Under the pieces are notes generated by a model that searched no databases, was not told the origin of the DNA, and saw nothing but the letters and a program-made list of their open reading frames with translations. A stretch of 64,000 bases of DNA from Liopterus haemorrhoidalis (taxonomy: Eukaryota; Arthropoda; Insecta; Coleoptera; Dytiscidae), in contig OZ020611.1 of assembly GCA_963971575.1 (NCBI GenBank), forward strand, positions 144,982,419 through 145,046,418. The letters are read 5' to 3'. The translations under genes were made by a program, and so were the position numbers. This document shows, piece after piece, positions 54,646 through 64,000 of this stretch; position 1 is the stretch's first letter, and the number at the start of each line of letters is the position of its first letter.

Positions 54646-55368
54646 GTTTTAAATGAAAAATGCGTGCTTTAGTAGTGTCAATATGGGTGTTCGTAAATCT
54701 AGTTGTATTAGGAATGGGAGGCTACATTTATCTACTATGGTCACAATACTGGTTATACCTCGAAAGACAAAATCCAAACGCTATTACGACCAGAAATATC
54801 TATGACCAACAGATCTACTACTACAACCATGGCTACCCCAACGAAACAAAATATAATAACAGTGAACCGCGAGCAAAGAAAAAACACTCAACAAGAGAAG
54901 TTAAAAATGTTTCAATAACTGTTATTAAAAATAGTAAACCTCGTTTTCCTAACCTTCAAACAAAAGAATTAGAATTAGATACTGATAGATTTCAATGTGA
55001 GAATGTTAGTGATGATATTTGTGATGAAAGAACCGCGAATTTTAAAAATGAACTCTTATATGAACTTCGTCGAGTTTTTACAGATGAAAGTAATGTTTTT
55101 AAATCTGGTGTTGAGACTCAGAATCCATATAATGTTAATTATAAAGGGAGAAAAGGTAATTTTATGGACAAAAGTTCTAGTGAATTGTTATGTGAACTTA
55201 AAAAAGTGCAAGTTAGAACAGTGTTAAAATCTGATTCGCCGTTTAAAAAGATTGAAATTGGAAAACATTTTCCAAAGAAAGGATTGTTTGAGAAGAGGTA
55301 TTTTAATTCTTGTGCTATTATTGCAAGTGCTGGATCGTTGAATGGAGCAAATCTTGGATCATTAATAG
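54646..55368 (+). CDS. ST6GAL: Alpha-2,6-sialyltransferase (ST6Gal-type), first coding exon
   Basis: The exon starts after a TTTCTGTTGCAG acceptor (54634-54645), so at least one upstream non-coding exon is expected. Coding runs from ATG 54660 to 55368, 236 codons plus one base, ending at donor GTAAGA. The enzyme is a type II Golgi membrane protein that transfers sialic acid to galactose-type termini. Residues 5-27 form the single signal anchor (IWVFVNLVVLGMGGYIYLLW). A low-complexity, Asn/Lys-rich stem follows to about residue 215. CAIIASAGSLNGANLGSLI (218-236) is the first half of sialylmotif L, and the next codon begins with G, as expected for the family's D-[ST]-H-D. Motifs S, III and VS are not in the window. 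Reading past the donor only adds intron. Confidence 0.88.
54653..54772 (+). promoter_or_regulatory. Overlapping upstream ATG before the ST6Gal start
   Basis: An ATG at 54653, seven bases before the main ATG and in another frame, opens MKNACFSSVNMGV... and runs about 40 codons over the main gene. If this exon is the one used, the upstream start could lower translation. Only the sequence arrangement is seen. Confidence 0.4.
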
Positions 55369-56076
55369 GTAAGAAGGATTTTATTTATTTTATTAAACCT
55401 TTAAGCGGCACACTAATTTTTGTAATGAATTTTGTAGTCTTGAATTTATTTTTTTTATGTTAGATTATGGATGTATCATACAAACTACCCTACATTTTTA
55501 ATCTACTATTAAAAAATATTTCCAGTTATCACTAACGACAAATGCGAACACTGAAGCCAAATGACGAATCCATAATCTTTTATTTTCATGTCACACAGTG
55601 GCGGATTATCGCACAGACGCATGAAGCGCCCGCTTGGGGCCTCCAAATTTTGGGAGGCTTCAAAATTTGTTTATTTTTTTTAAATAAAAATCATATTTTT
55701 GTTTAAATCATAATTATTAATAAATAAATTTTAATTCAAATTAAATGAATGTGGAGTGATGATATAAATAAAAATCACATTTTTGTGTAAATCATAATTA
55801 TTAGTAAATACATTTTAATTCAAATTAAAATGAATGTGGATCATATTGTTACAGCGAATAAATAGTACCAGTGAATCATTCCAAAATGTTGATTCCAATT
55901 TATTACAAGGATCAACTCTTTTAAAGTCTCTTCCTAAATTTGTAATGGACATGCGAAATTCGTTTGATCGTGTTGAAAAAGAAGCTAAATTATTAACCGA
56001 CAATTGGAATTAAAAGGAGATAAGAATAAGAAAAAGAAAGCTTCAATTTGTTGAAACTGCCGACAACGACACCATA

Positions 56077-56983
56077 TTGACAGGAAAAATATCTTTTATG
56101 GTGAACATACACAACGTAATTTGCGACGCACTTATAACCAAAATTAAATATAGATGTACCGTTTACGACCATGCCATATATAATTTTGAACTTTTTCTAA
56201 ATCATAATTTGGGTGAAGATGCATTTGACGAATTCATAAAAAGAATAACGACGAAGTATGAAAGTGATATTGATAGTAGATACTTAAAAGATAGGGTGAC
56301 CATTTTCTTAAGAAGGCAATGCGGGACGGAGCAAAAAAAAGGTCCTCATCTCCCAAAATCCAAGTGAAGAGAAAAAAGGTCTTCACCTCCCAAATCCAAG
56401 TGAAGAGAAAAAAGGTCTTCACCTCCCAAATCCAAGTGAAGAGAAAAAAAAAAAAAAAGAAAAAGGTCCTCATCTCCAAAATCCAAGTGAAGAGCAAAAA
56501 AAAAAAGGTCTTCACCTCCCAAATCCAAGTGAAGAGCAAAACAAAACAAGGTCCTCACCTCCCAAATCCAAATGCGGGACAAAATGTTAAAATGCGGGAC
56601 TTTTGCGGGACGCATCTTAATGCGGGACAAAATGTTTAAATGCGGGACGAATGGTCACCCTATTAAAAGAAGAAGTTATTCATTTCCTTAAGTATACCAA
56701 GGAAGAAAAGAAATCAAATCCCGTGGAAATGTACAAACTCATATTAAATGGTTTACAATCTACCTTTTCCAATGTAGAAACCATTTTTAAAATATTTCTT
56801 ACTATAGCCATATGTAATGCAACAGCCGAACGTTCTTTTTCGGTGTTGAAGACAGTGAAAAACTATTTACGCAATTCTTTGGGTAATTTACATTTAACAG
56901 ATTTATCTCTCATGTTTATCGAAAATGATACAGTGCAATTATTAAATTATGATAATTTAATTGATAAATTTTCAAAACTATAA
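56077..56983 (+). pseudogene. hAT transposase C-terminal region, split by a MITE
   Basis: The left part (56077-56291) reads ISFMVNIHNVICDALITKIK, YRCTVYDHAIYNFELFLNH and ESDIDSRYLKD. The right part (56663-56983) reads FLKYTKEEKKSNPVEMYKL, FSNVETIFKIFLTIAICNAT, ERSFSVLKTVKNYLRNS and LIDKFSKL. AERSFS-LK-IKNYLR and the Asp-Asn-Leu-Ile-Asp-x-Phe end are the dimerisation region of ZMYM-like hAT transposases. The nested element separates the parts; the N-terminal and catalytic regions are largely missing. Confidence 0.88.
56292..56662. mobile_element. hAT MITE (371 bp) with the shared minisatellite, perfect duplication
   Basis: The ends TAGGGTGACCATT and AATGGTCACCCTA are exact inverted repeats flanked by TTAAAAGA at 56284-56291 and 56663-56670. 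Six units of the 36-45 bp minisatellite (GGTCCTCACCTCCC, AATCCAAGTGAAGAG, poly-A) fill 56336-56580. ATGCGGGAC repeats lie at both inner flanks. The Lys/Gln-rich frame over it is a minisatellite translation. Confidence 0.95.
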
Positions 56984-57326
56984 GCCCGAAAAGTAATTCT
57001 TTAATAAATTGCGTGATATAACTAAGTACAAATGTTATGTAATTTTAATGCCAAAATGTATGTGATTTTATGTTTTATGAATTTATTATTAAGTTTTATT
57101 ATTTTTTTGTTGTACGATAATATTAGGTTATGGAAATATTTTAATGCATTAAAATAATGACGGCATTATGATCTAAACGTTTATTTGATTTAAAGAAAAA
57201 TTGGTTATATTATGTGTGACTACAAATAAATGTTTTGAAACAAAACAAAAAAATAAAATAAAGGGGGGGCACAATGGGGCTTGCGCTTGTACGTCACCAA
57301 TAGCTTAATCCGCCACTGATGTCACA

Positions 57327-57783
57327 GATATAAAAAAATTGAAGTGAAGTGTGAGTATTCACACATTTTAGGTGGAATCGGGAAGCAAGTTCGGAGTGTT
57401 CCGAGTCACTCTGTTTAACTCCAGAGCGTTCGAGAAAAGGCCTAAACGCGTTTCCTCGAGCGGTCTGAAATTAAACAGAGTGACTCGGAATACGATTCAC
57501 TGCCTGGAGAACGTTTGGAATAGCCTATACACATCGAATATTTTAAGTAAAACGTAATCATGAATTGATTTTTTTCCTGTTAATACAGGATGTGTAGTTT
57601 TCCTTGGGTGCTGGTGAATTAATATAGTCTGCAATACATAAAATCTGCTTCCTGGTCACATAAAACTTTTGATAACTACTGAATATGAAACAGTACTATC
57701 AATTCAGGAAAGTTTTGCACCTTTTCGGCGGCATCTTCATTTTTGCTAGAAGATCTTCAAAATAATTTTCTTTTACAAACTGT
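57327..57783. other. Repeat F end plus a small inverted pair; no gene
   Basis: TTGAAGTGAAGTGTGAGTAT at 57340-57359 is a repeat F end. GTGTTCCGAGTCACTCTGTT (57397-57416) and AACAGAGTGACTCGGAATAC (57472-57491) are inverted copies around a 55-nt loop, a short foldback. Nothing else is seen. Confidence 0.55.
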
Positions 57784-57791
57784 ATTATTGG

Positions 57792-59092
57792 CAGAGAGTC
57801 GAACCGGAACCGAACTGAAAACCGAACACCGAAATTAACCGGATTTTTTAACAGAACCGGAACCGTAACTGGAACGTAAAATTGCTCAATTTAAAAACCG
57901 AAACCGAAATCGGAACGAAATGTTAATAACGGTTAATGTCGGTTCAATTTTTTTCTTTTTTCAATAAATTAATTAATAAATCGCTTTCTTACTAATAAAA
58001 CTTATATTGACTGATAAAAGATTGAATCTATCAGAAGTAAGTTTGAAGAACATATTAATGTGTTGATTAAACATAGATTTTTTATTTTATTTTCATTTCA
58101 AATTTCAAATATTATTTTTAGAACTGAATTAATTACGATTTTTTTTTTTTTTATAAGGAAGTTTGTGTTATTCCGGTTTCTTCCTTATAATATTGTGATT
58201 CTTCAAACTGTTATTTATTATTTTTGTAAGAGAAAAGTTCATATTATTAATTAACGTTTATCTTTAATTGTGAACCCAAATTTTTAGGGGCGGTGAAAAT
58301 TAAGTTGTTCATTGTTGTCAAATATATTTGTTGAGCAAAAATAAGTCTTCAACCAAAATTTTCAGCACTTCTTGCATCTTGCGACCCAGGCAACTGACTG
58401 TCTTGACACCCCCTTAATCCAACCCTGTGTCTTATTAATTATTTAATTTCCTTCTAATTAGTCAGAATTTTATTTTATTTACGTGCAATATTTTTTTTAT
58501 TTTCATTTTTATGTTCCTAAATTGTATTTTGTTTTCGTTTTTGACAATAAATTTTTTAATTAAGTTCTATTTCTTTTGTATGTTCAATTTTATAATTGAA
58601 AAATAAGAATTAGAAGGGAATTTGGTAAATAAAATTAAACCAAAATTTATACCGGTAGACAGGGGCGGATCGACCTATCGGGCGATCGAGCATCGCCCGA
58701 TGGGCCGATAGCTTTTTGGGCTGTATTTTTATTTTCGATATTAATATAAATTAAATAAGATTATTTAAATATACTTTGGTCTTTATTTATACCCTGGACC
58801 CGGGCCTCTTAAAACGCTCCCTATAAATGGCCAACAAGTCCCGTGAACCCGGGCCGAATCATCCAAATCGCCCGGGCCGAATCATCTAAATCGCCCGGGC
58901 CGATTCAATTCCTCGATCCGCCCCTGCCGGTAGATATTTGTTAGACTCGATTTTAACTTGTTATTAGAACCGGAACCGAACCGGAACTAAAACGGAATTT
59001 TTAGATGAACCGAAGCCGAAACTGGAACGAAAAACATTTACTTGGAACGAAACCGTAAACCGGAACGAACTAAATTTGGATTCGACTTTCTG
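57792..59092. mobile_element. hAT MITE (1301 bp) with a nested hAT MITE
   Basis: The left end CAGAGAGTCGAACCGGAACC and the right end GGATTCGACTTTCTG are inverted-repeat-like, flanked by ATTATTGG at 57784-57791 and 59093-59100 (perfect). GGAACCGAA-type blocks fill both subterminal zones in opposite orientation. Without the nested 267-bp element it is about 1.03 kb. No gene is seen. Confidence 0.9.
58660..58926. mobile_element. Nested hAT MITE (267 bp), perfect 8-bp duplication
   Basis: The ends CAGGGGCGGATCGA and TCGATCCGCCCCTG are exact inverted repeats flanked by CCGGTAGA at 58652-58659 and 58927-58934. GGGCGAT/ATCGCCCG blocks lie inside. Confidence 0.95.
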
Positions 59093-59730
59093 ATTATTGG
59101 TAAAATAAGTTTAAGATTCATCTTTGGCGGCGTTCTATGAAGTACAAGTAGGCAGTATACCCTCTGATTTTTCGATGTATGTCTACACCCTCTGCTTATT
59201 TGACGTCTACAGCTCTGCACAACACCACAAACACAGTAAATATTGACCAAACTAAATTCAACATTAGATTTTAACTTAGTTTTGTTACTATTCACTTTTT
59301 TGCCACTTTCAGGAGAGTTAATAACTAATCCAGTCGGCACTGCGAATTAATTTAACAATTATTTCAATTGTGAATGCAATAAACCTACAAGCGACAGTAA
59401 AAAAATTGACTTGAAAGTGAAATATTTTTAAGTATTATCATATTATGTATTATATTATATTACCCTCTATATATTAATTGCCCTTATTATATAATCCTTT
59501 GAGCTACAGACAGATCAAGAATAAAGATGTGGAGGACTTTAAATCAAAATGGAAAACACTCTCTGTAAAGGATGGTTTCCAACTAACGTAGACGTAGAAC
59601 GTAGAAATAAAACGTAGAACGTAAAACGTAGATTTTGTTGCTTTGGTTTCCAATAAACTTAGAATATCGTGTCAAAACTCTTTAAGTTAACCTCTTTGTA
59701 ATTGAAGTTTCTTAAAAAGTGTCGAATAAC

Positions 59731-59850
59731 ATGTATTCGTCAAATAATATGGATGGCGATTTAGCAATGTTAGCAATTTTTATTGTTACTGTTATGCTAA
59801 TTAGTCGCAAACAACGTCGTAAACACAGAATATCTAAAGCACGATGGTAG
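59731..59850 (+). pseudogene. Harbinger transposase N-terminal stub
   Basis: MYSSNNMDGDLAMLAIFIVT, VMLISRKQRRKHRISKARW then a stop. The short acidic start, hydrophobic stretch and Arg/Lys-rich segment ending in R-W match the layout of the first 35-40 residues of PIF/Harbinger transposases such as the one at 34077. Nothing downstream continues it. Confidence 0.5.
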
Positions 59851-60067
59851 TTTAGACCAATTTTGCAACCAGGGACGCCACGTTAATGTCAGTCGCCCGT
59901 GTGTAAACATACCTAAGACCGGCTTCTCTAGAATCGAACCGAATATCGCCCGTGCGCAAACTCTCATAAGATCGCCCTCTACTACTAGGGTTCTATAGAA
60001 TCGACCCCAAATTCCGCACATTTGTTGAGTCGCCCGTCTGCAGTGCACACGCTGCGGCCCTGGGGGT

Positions 60068-61064
60068 CTATTCTGTAACTTCTCGACAGTCACATGCACA
60101 GTATCGTGTTGCCTATGCACATCACACTGTCATCGTATAGTGTTACTTTGTGTTTGAAAGTGTCGAAAGTAAATGTGGCCATTTTGAAATTTTGACGTAC
60201 TGTAACAGAATAAATTTGAGGTTATTAGACAGTATATACAATGGATATATATGTACATAACACAGTATATACAGTGATATTAGTTAATATTGTCATGTTC
60301 CAAATCTGGCCAGGTATACCTACTAAAAGATAGGACATATTCTGACCTGAATTTTTTCTGCACCGTAACAGTTAATATAATTTGTTTAAAATAACTCCAA
60401 TAATAATTATTGTAGCAGGATTTTGTGCAAACTTCCCTTCCAGCAGGTATTATTCAAAAGGTTGACTTGTTTCTCTTAATTCATGACGTCATGCTAATCC
60501 TTCATAGAAATTTGGAATTTCCATCTAATTCCATTCTCTACCCCCTACAAAAAATTTTGCAAAACCGCACGACGGTATATTAATTTTGTTTTTGTTTTTA
60601 TGGTTTTATTAGGATTTTTATTTTATAATATATTTTATGACATGTATTTTATTTTTATTTTATAAATTAAAATATTCATTGACATATCCTCTTGTCTCTT
60701 CCTCTTCCAATTCATCCAATACTTCAAATATAATAAGTCCTTCGGCCATAACTACAACATTTAAGATAAAAAACAACAAAAATATACATATTTCCATATA
60801 TAAAACACATTTTAAATCATACTAACCTCAAAATAAGTAAATCAATATATTCAAATTAAACGTAAACAACTTTCAAAAGTCTAAAAACAATATCTCTTTC
60901 CAAAAACGACACGTTCGTACGTGTCGTCTCAAAATCAACACAATACTGCACTATCACACAATAAGTGCACTATCGATAAGTTACAGAATACCAACGCGAC
61001 GTGTTGAAAATTGGCACTTTCAACACGATACTGTAAAAGCGATTGTCGAAATCCTTTCAGAATA
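60068..61064. repeat. Candidate nested element with about 45-bp inverted ends
   Basis: GTCTATTCTGTAACTTCTCG and ACAGTATCGTGTTG on the left match inverted GATTGTCGAAATCC, TCAGAATAGAC and CAACACGATACTGTAA on the right. Other sequence inside is AT-rich without frames. No target duplication was resolved. An AT run lies at 61110-61130 just outside. Confidence 0.5.
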
Positions 61065-61402
61065 GACGAAAAGTTTCCACAATTAATTTATCTATTCTAT
61101 ATTAAACGATATATATATATATATATATATTCATTATTAAACAATAATCTAACCATGGTAATTATTTATTTCCCTTATTTCAATACCGTGAATCCTATAA
61201 ATGTTGACAGGTTCTATCTATCTACATACGACATATTGAGTATAATTTGTCATTTTCTATCATTCTTTACTATTGGCCGGACGTAAAAACGTAGACGGGA
61301 AATATAAAAATATGAATAATAAAAGGTATGCATTTTCTTATTACTTATATTTTCACGTAAACGTAGAATTCTACGTGTACGTCAATTGGAAACCATCCTT
61401 AA

Positions 61403-61976
61403 CGCAAGACGTTACAGAGAATAGTATTTTTCGTAAATCGTAAAAAATGTTTTTCGGTTTTACTATTCAAAGATACTAAACTCGACATACGTTACCTTCT
61501 AGTCTGTGCCGGAAAAATTCAATACTGCCATTTGATTCTTTGGGTAGGATTTGGTGATTAATATTATTCTCAACTTTCTTACACATCACATTTTCGAGAA
61601 AAAAGGGTTGGACGGGTGGTCTGATAGTTATTATGATTTTATGATGTAAAATTCTTAGAATAGGTATTTGTTTTAATTGATATTTACTAATTTTTATAGA
61701 CAATTATTTATTTTACTAAACAAATATTACAACAGCATGCAAATAAACACATATTGCAAATAAATGTATACATATGCATTCGATTTACACTTAAGACCCC
61801 ATTTAAAAACTCTGGGTACGTTGTTACATTATTATTATCATTATTTTTTTGTTGTATATTTAATATCTCTCTCTTCTTGGACACTGCCTGTTGGATTTTT
61901 GCACTCAGTCACATAAATCCTTTAGCTTGTTCTATTATGTCTTACCAGATAAAAGGCGTATCACACTACAACGCTA
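61403..61976. other. No gene recognised
   Basis: This is AT-rich spacer without supportable repeats or frames. Confidence 0.45.
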
Positions 61977-61977
61977 T

Positions 61978-62537
61978 CCAAGTTTTGTATGACAGTTGAC
62001 AGTTTTACTTTGAAAAGTTTATTGGTGAGGTTTCACTAAATTAATTAGCTTTTCTTCCAAAATCTTTTTTATTAAAAATACTATATTCGAAAATAACAAT
62101 TATACAACAAACCGCAACGTAAACAAAAGACAAAGACGCAACAACTGAGAGCAAGAGAACACCAGTTGGCGCAAGCGCTTTTTGAAAAAGCTGGATAGAA
62201 AGACAGAGGAGCTGTATAATGTTCCATTTGCCAAGTCTTTAAAACTTAGTTTTTTTTTCCATACTATCACACAAAAATGACTTCGATTCGAATGCAAAAA
62301 CTTTAATTTTCCAAGTTAAACGCTAATATTAACTCTAATGTGATAAGGCCTTTAAGTATGAATAAAAAACCTAGGTTTTAAAGACTAGGAAAATGGAACA
62401 TGATTCAATTTCTCTGTCTTTTTATCCAGGTTTTTGAAAAGGCGATGCGTCTTTGTCTTTTGTTTACGTTGAAATAATTTTGAATTAAATAAACTATTAA
62501 TCAAAGTAAAACAGTCAACTGTCATAATTTCCAAGTC
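61978..62537. repeat. Foldback element with long inverted arms
   Basis: TGACAGTTGACAGTTTTACT on the left and AGTAAAACAGTCAACTGTCA on the right pair, and internal blocks pair too (CGTAAACAAAAGACAAAGAC with GTCTTTGTCTTTTGTTTACG-like sequence; GAACATGATT...CTGTCTTT with its partner). The arms are about 200 bp with indels. No frames or clear duplication. Confidence 0.65.
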
Positions 62538-62613
62538 TTATAACAAATATTCAAATACTGTGTTATAAGTCAAGACCTAAAGACTTGAATCCGGAAAAAA
62601 ATAAAACTTCAAA

Positions 62614-62766
62614 CAGCGGCGGCCGGTGAAACATGTTTGGGAGGGCAATCAGCATGATCGGACACGCTCGTGTTTTGTCCTTGCTATACTACTGTTGAGC
62701 GATATAGTACGAGCTTGTCCGATTATACCAATTGCCTCCCCAAACATGCTTCACCGGCCGCCGCTG
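62614..62766. mobile_element. Compact hAT MITE (153 bp), almost all hairpin
   Basis: The ends CAGCGGCGGCCGGTGAA and TTCACCGGCCGCCGCTG begin inverted arms of about 57 nt with few mismatches around a 38-nt centre. The duplication ACTTCAAA is perfect (62606-62613, 62767-62774). Confidence 0.95.
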
Positions 62767-62807
62767 ACTTCAAATTAAAACTTGGATGGCGTTCTAGTAT
62801 GATACGG

Positions 62808-62965
62808 GCCGGTCGCTATGGCGTAGTGGTCAGCTCATTTGACTACCAACCATGGGGGCTCGGGTTCAAATCCCGGTTATGGCATGGAAATTTTCTCAAA
62901 CAAAAATTGTCCTGGCTAATTGCCACAGTAGCAAAGGCCATTAAAAATTAAAAAAAAAAAAAAAA
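62808..62965 (+). mobile_element. tRNA-derived SINE with poly-A tail, 13-bp duplication
   Basis: TGGCGTAGTGGTCAGCTC is a pol III A box and GGTTCAAATCCCGG a B box, spaced as in a tRNA. The element ends in a run of about 15 A. TAGTATGATACGG flanks it at 62795-62807 and 62966-62978. SINEs move with LINE machinery; no partner LINE tail match was found here. The translation 62670-62951 is accidental. Confidence 0.92.
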
Positions 62966-62978
62966 TAGTATGATACGG

Positions 62979-63410
62979 CATTATACGGCGTTCTAGTATG
63001 ATACGGCATACTGCGGCATTCATCTCTATGAATAGCGTAGAGATATAGAGTAGGCATAACCACAGTTTGTTGTCTTCTAAAGGGAAAATAAACGCCAAAA
63101 AAACACACAAAAAACGTCAAATAACCGCACATTCTATATAAAACATATACAGAAATAGTAATGTTTTGTACAAACTCTGTTCACGTGACTATTTCGTGAT
63201 CATGTGGGTAATGACGTCACGCAGGATACGGCGTCACAGCTTTATGTCTACTCAATATCTCTATGGTCTGTACGTATGATAGAAACTGAAGCGAAACAGC
63301 TAGACCTAGATAGTTGAAATTTGGCAGCATATACAGTTCTTTGAGTTCAGTTTAATTTAGCGTAACATTTCCACATTTCGAGTGGCTCTTTTCAATGATA
63401 TCAATGGAGT
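62979..63410. other. Repeat remnants, no gene
   Basis: GGCGTTCTAGTATGATACGG recurs at 62788-62807 and 62987-63006. GAGATATAGAGTAG and CTACTCAATATCTC form an inverted pair (about 63039, 63248). A repeat F core (GTTGAAATTTGGCAGC) lies at 63315-63332. Confidence 0.45.
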
Positions 63411-63412
63411 AA

Positions 63413-64000
63413 GGGCCGGTTTCTCGAAAAATACAGTTGTAGATATCGTATCGATATCGTATCGATATCCATGGATACCGCAACTTATCGACACAATAGC
63501 ACAATTTGGGTTTCTTGAATGTATTTTTCTATTTATTGATGTGATATTGAACCCATAACTTATTTTTACGTTATATTGTCGATGAGCACCCTTTATCGTA
63601 TCGATAAATATGAGAATTGTCATCTAATGTCAGTTCTGACATAAGACAGGTCAGGTTATTTTGCAATTGCAGAATATTTTTGAAAAAAATATATTTATAT
63701 TACAAGATATACTAGTAATTGCTTCTTAAAATCATATATACTAAGATATTCTTATGCTGTTATAGAGGTAAAATGGACAATTCAAGTTCTGATGAATTTG
63801 ATGAGGATGTTGCAATTGCAGTATGTTTATTACATCGGAGAACTGTGAGAGATAAAAGTGACCCATTCCGCATTTATAGCGAATTAGAATTTATCCAACG
63901 ATACCGGTTAAGCAAAGGAAAATGTATGGAATTATGCCGTCTAATTGGAGGTGATTTAGAACCCATGACCCAAAGAAGTAAATCTATTTCGGCACAACTT
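63413..64000 (+). mobile_element. Second Harbinger-type element, left part (runs off window)
   Basis: GGGCCGGTTTCTCGAAAAAT begins right after TAA (63410-63412), as expected for a Harbinger end and its 3-bp target. A transposase frame begins 360 bp inside. The right end is beyond the window. Confidence 0.7.
63773..64000 (+). CDS. PIF/Harbinger (HARBI1-like) transposase, 5' part
   Basis: ATG at 63773 opens 76 codons without a stop to the window edge: MDNSSSDEFDEDVAIAVCL, then DPFRIYSELEFIQRYRLSKG, KCMELCRLIGGDLEPMTQRS. An acidic start, DPF...-EFIQRYRLSK and LCRLI...L-P-TQR match the N-terminal DNA-binding part of HARBI1-like transposases (F-x-x-RFR-SK, L-P-T-R). The catalytic DDE domain would lie beyond 64000. 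The part seen is undamaged, so this copy may be intact. It is not closely similar to the stub at 34077. Confidence 0.75.
   Translation, partial: MDNSSSDEFDEDVAIAVCLLHRRTVRDKSDPFRIYSELEFIQRYRLSKGKCMELCRLIGGDLEPMTQRSKSISAQL

Larger units (their letters stand above)
55596..57318 (+). mobile_element. hAT (Tip100/ZMYM-like) element, perfect 8-bp duplication
   Basis: The ends CAGTGGCGGATTA and TAATCCGCCACTG are exact inverted repeats flanked by ATGTCACA at 55588-55595 and 57319-57326. It contains a broken transposase C-terminal region and a nested 371-bp MITE. The host element is about 1.34 kb, a deletion derivative. It lies in the presumed first coding intron of ST6Gal. Confidence 0.95.
59569..61399. 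mobile_element. Harbinger-type element (1831 bp), TAA duplication
   Basis: The ends AGGATGGTTTCCAAC and TTGGAAACCATCCT are inverted repeats flanked by TAA at 59566-59568 and 61400-61402. ACGTAGAACGTAGA-type repeats lie just inside. A short transposase-like N-terminus lies at 59731-59850. A second inverted structure (about 60068-61064) appears nested in it. Confidence 0.8.

Noticed and set aside
55369..55463. C-terminal tail of the ST6Gal frame after residue 236
   Set aside because: It reads past a good donor (GTAAGA) in the middle of sialylmotif L and has a low-complexity hydrophobic tail, so it is intron.
56319..56639. Lys/Gln/Val-rich repeat protein and its antisense
   Set aside because: Both are translations of a minisatellite inside a hAT MITE.

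Overview
The window looks like a transposon-saturated, AT-rich nuclear contig from an insect. The evidence is eukaryotic gene structure (GT-AG introns), insect-type sialyltransferase, TMEM43 and folylpolyglutamate synthase genes, and dense mariner/Tc1, hAT, PIF/Harbinger and LINE relics. I cannot fix the order or species from the sequence. There are no bacterial features, operons or CRISPR arrays.

Only three host genes are well supported. (1) 8101-9516 (+): an intact single-exon folylpolyglutamate synthase (471 aa from the first in-frame ATG). (2) 42791-50991 (-): a complete five-exon TMEM43/LUMA gene (383 aa). Its two long introns (3.3 and 3.5 kb) are filled with transposons. (3) 54646 onward (+): the first coding exon of an insect ST6Gal-type alpha-2,6-sialyltransferase. 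It ends at a splice donor inside sialylmotif L, and I find no later exon before the window ends. TMEM43 and ST6Gal are head to head, about 3.7 kb apart. I see no functional link among the three.

Region by region: 1-2.9 kb holds the end of a hAT MITE and a tandem array of 270-400 bp units. 3.2-5.6 kb is a cluster of TA-flanked MITEs nested in one another. 5.8-7.8 kb holds a frameshifted SWIM-finger relic and a dispersed repeat. 7.9-9.6 kb is FPGS. 9.8-16 kb holds a Harbinger-type element, a foldback structure carrying a MITE, and diverged tandem repeats. 16.2-17.7 kb is a duplicated segment. 17.8-20.7 kb is a hAT with a TTF-like finger relic. 23-26 kb holds a hAT MITE and a dead mariner with perfect 22-bp ends. 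26.4-27.7 kb holds a THAP-like fragment and a Harbinger MITE with a MADF relic. 28.6-30.9 kb is a hAT inside a hAT. 31-34.2 kb holds a TA-flanked element and a Harbinger deletion derivative that keeps the starts of both its genes. 34.4-36.8 kb is a Tc1-like element invaded by a LINE. 37-42 kb holds MITEs, a mariner and a LINE-hAT-hairpin nest. 42.8-51 kb is TMEM43. 51.8-54.4 kb holds transposase relics. 54.6-55.4 kb is ST6Gal exon 1. 55.6-64 kb is a further run of hATs, Harbingers, foldbacks and a SINE, ending inside a second Harbinger transposase.

Most boundaries come from terminal inverted repeats paired with target-site duplications read directly here: TA for Tc1/mariner, TTA/TAA for Harbinger, 8 bp for hAT, 13 bp for the SINE. 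Superfamily names follow from these and from recognisable protein fragments. I found no convincing new functional system. The most unusual items are a perfect 149-bp hairpin with a hammerhead-like core, one minisatellite shared by several hAT elements, and the two-gene Harbinger derivative.
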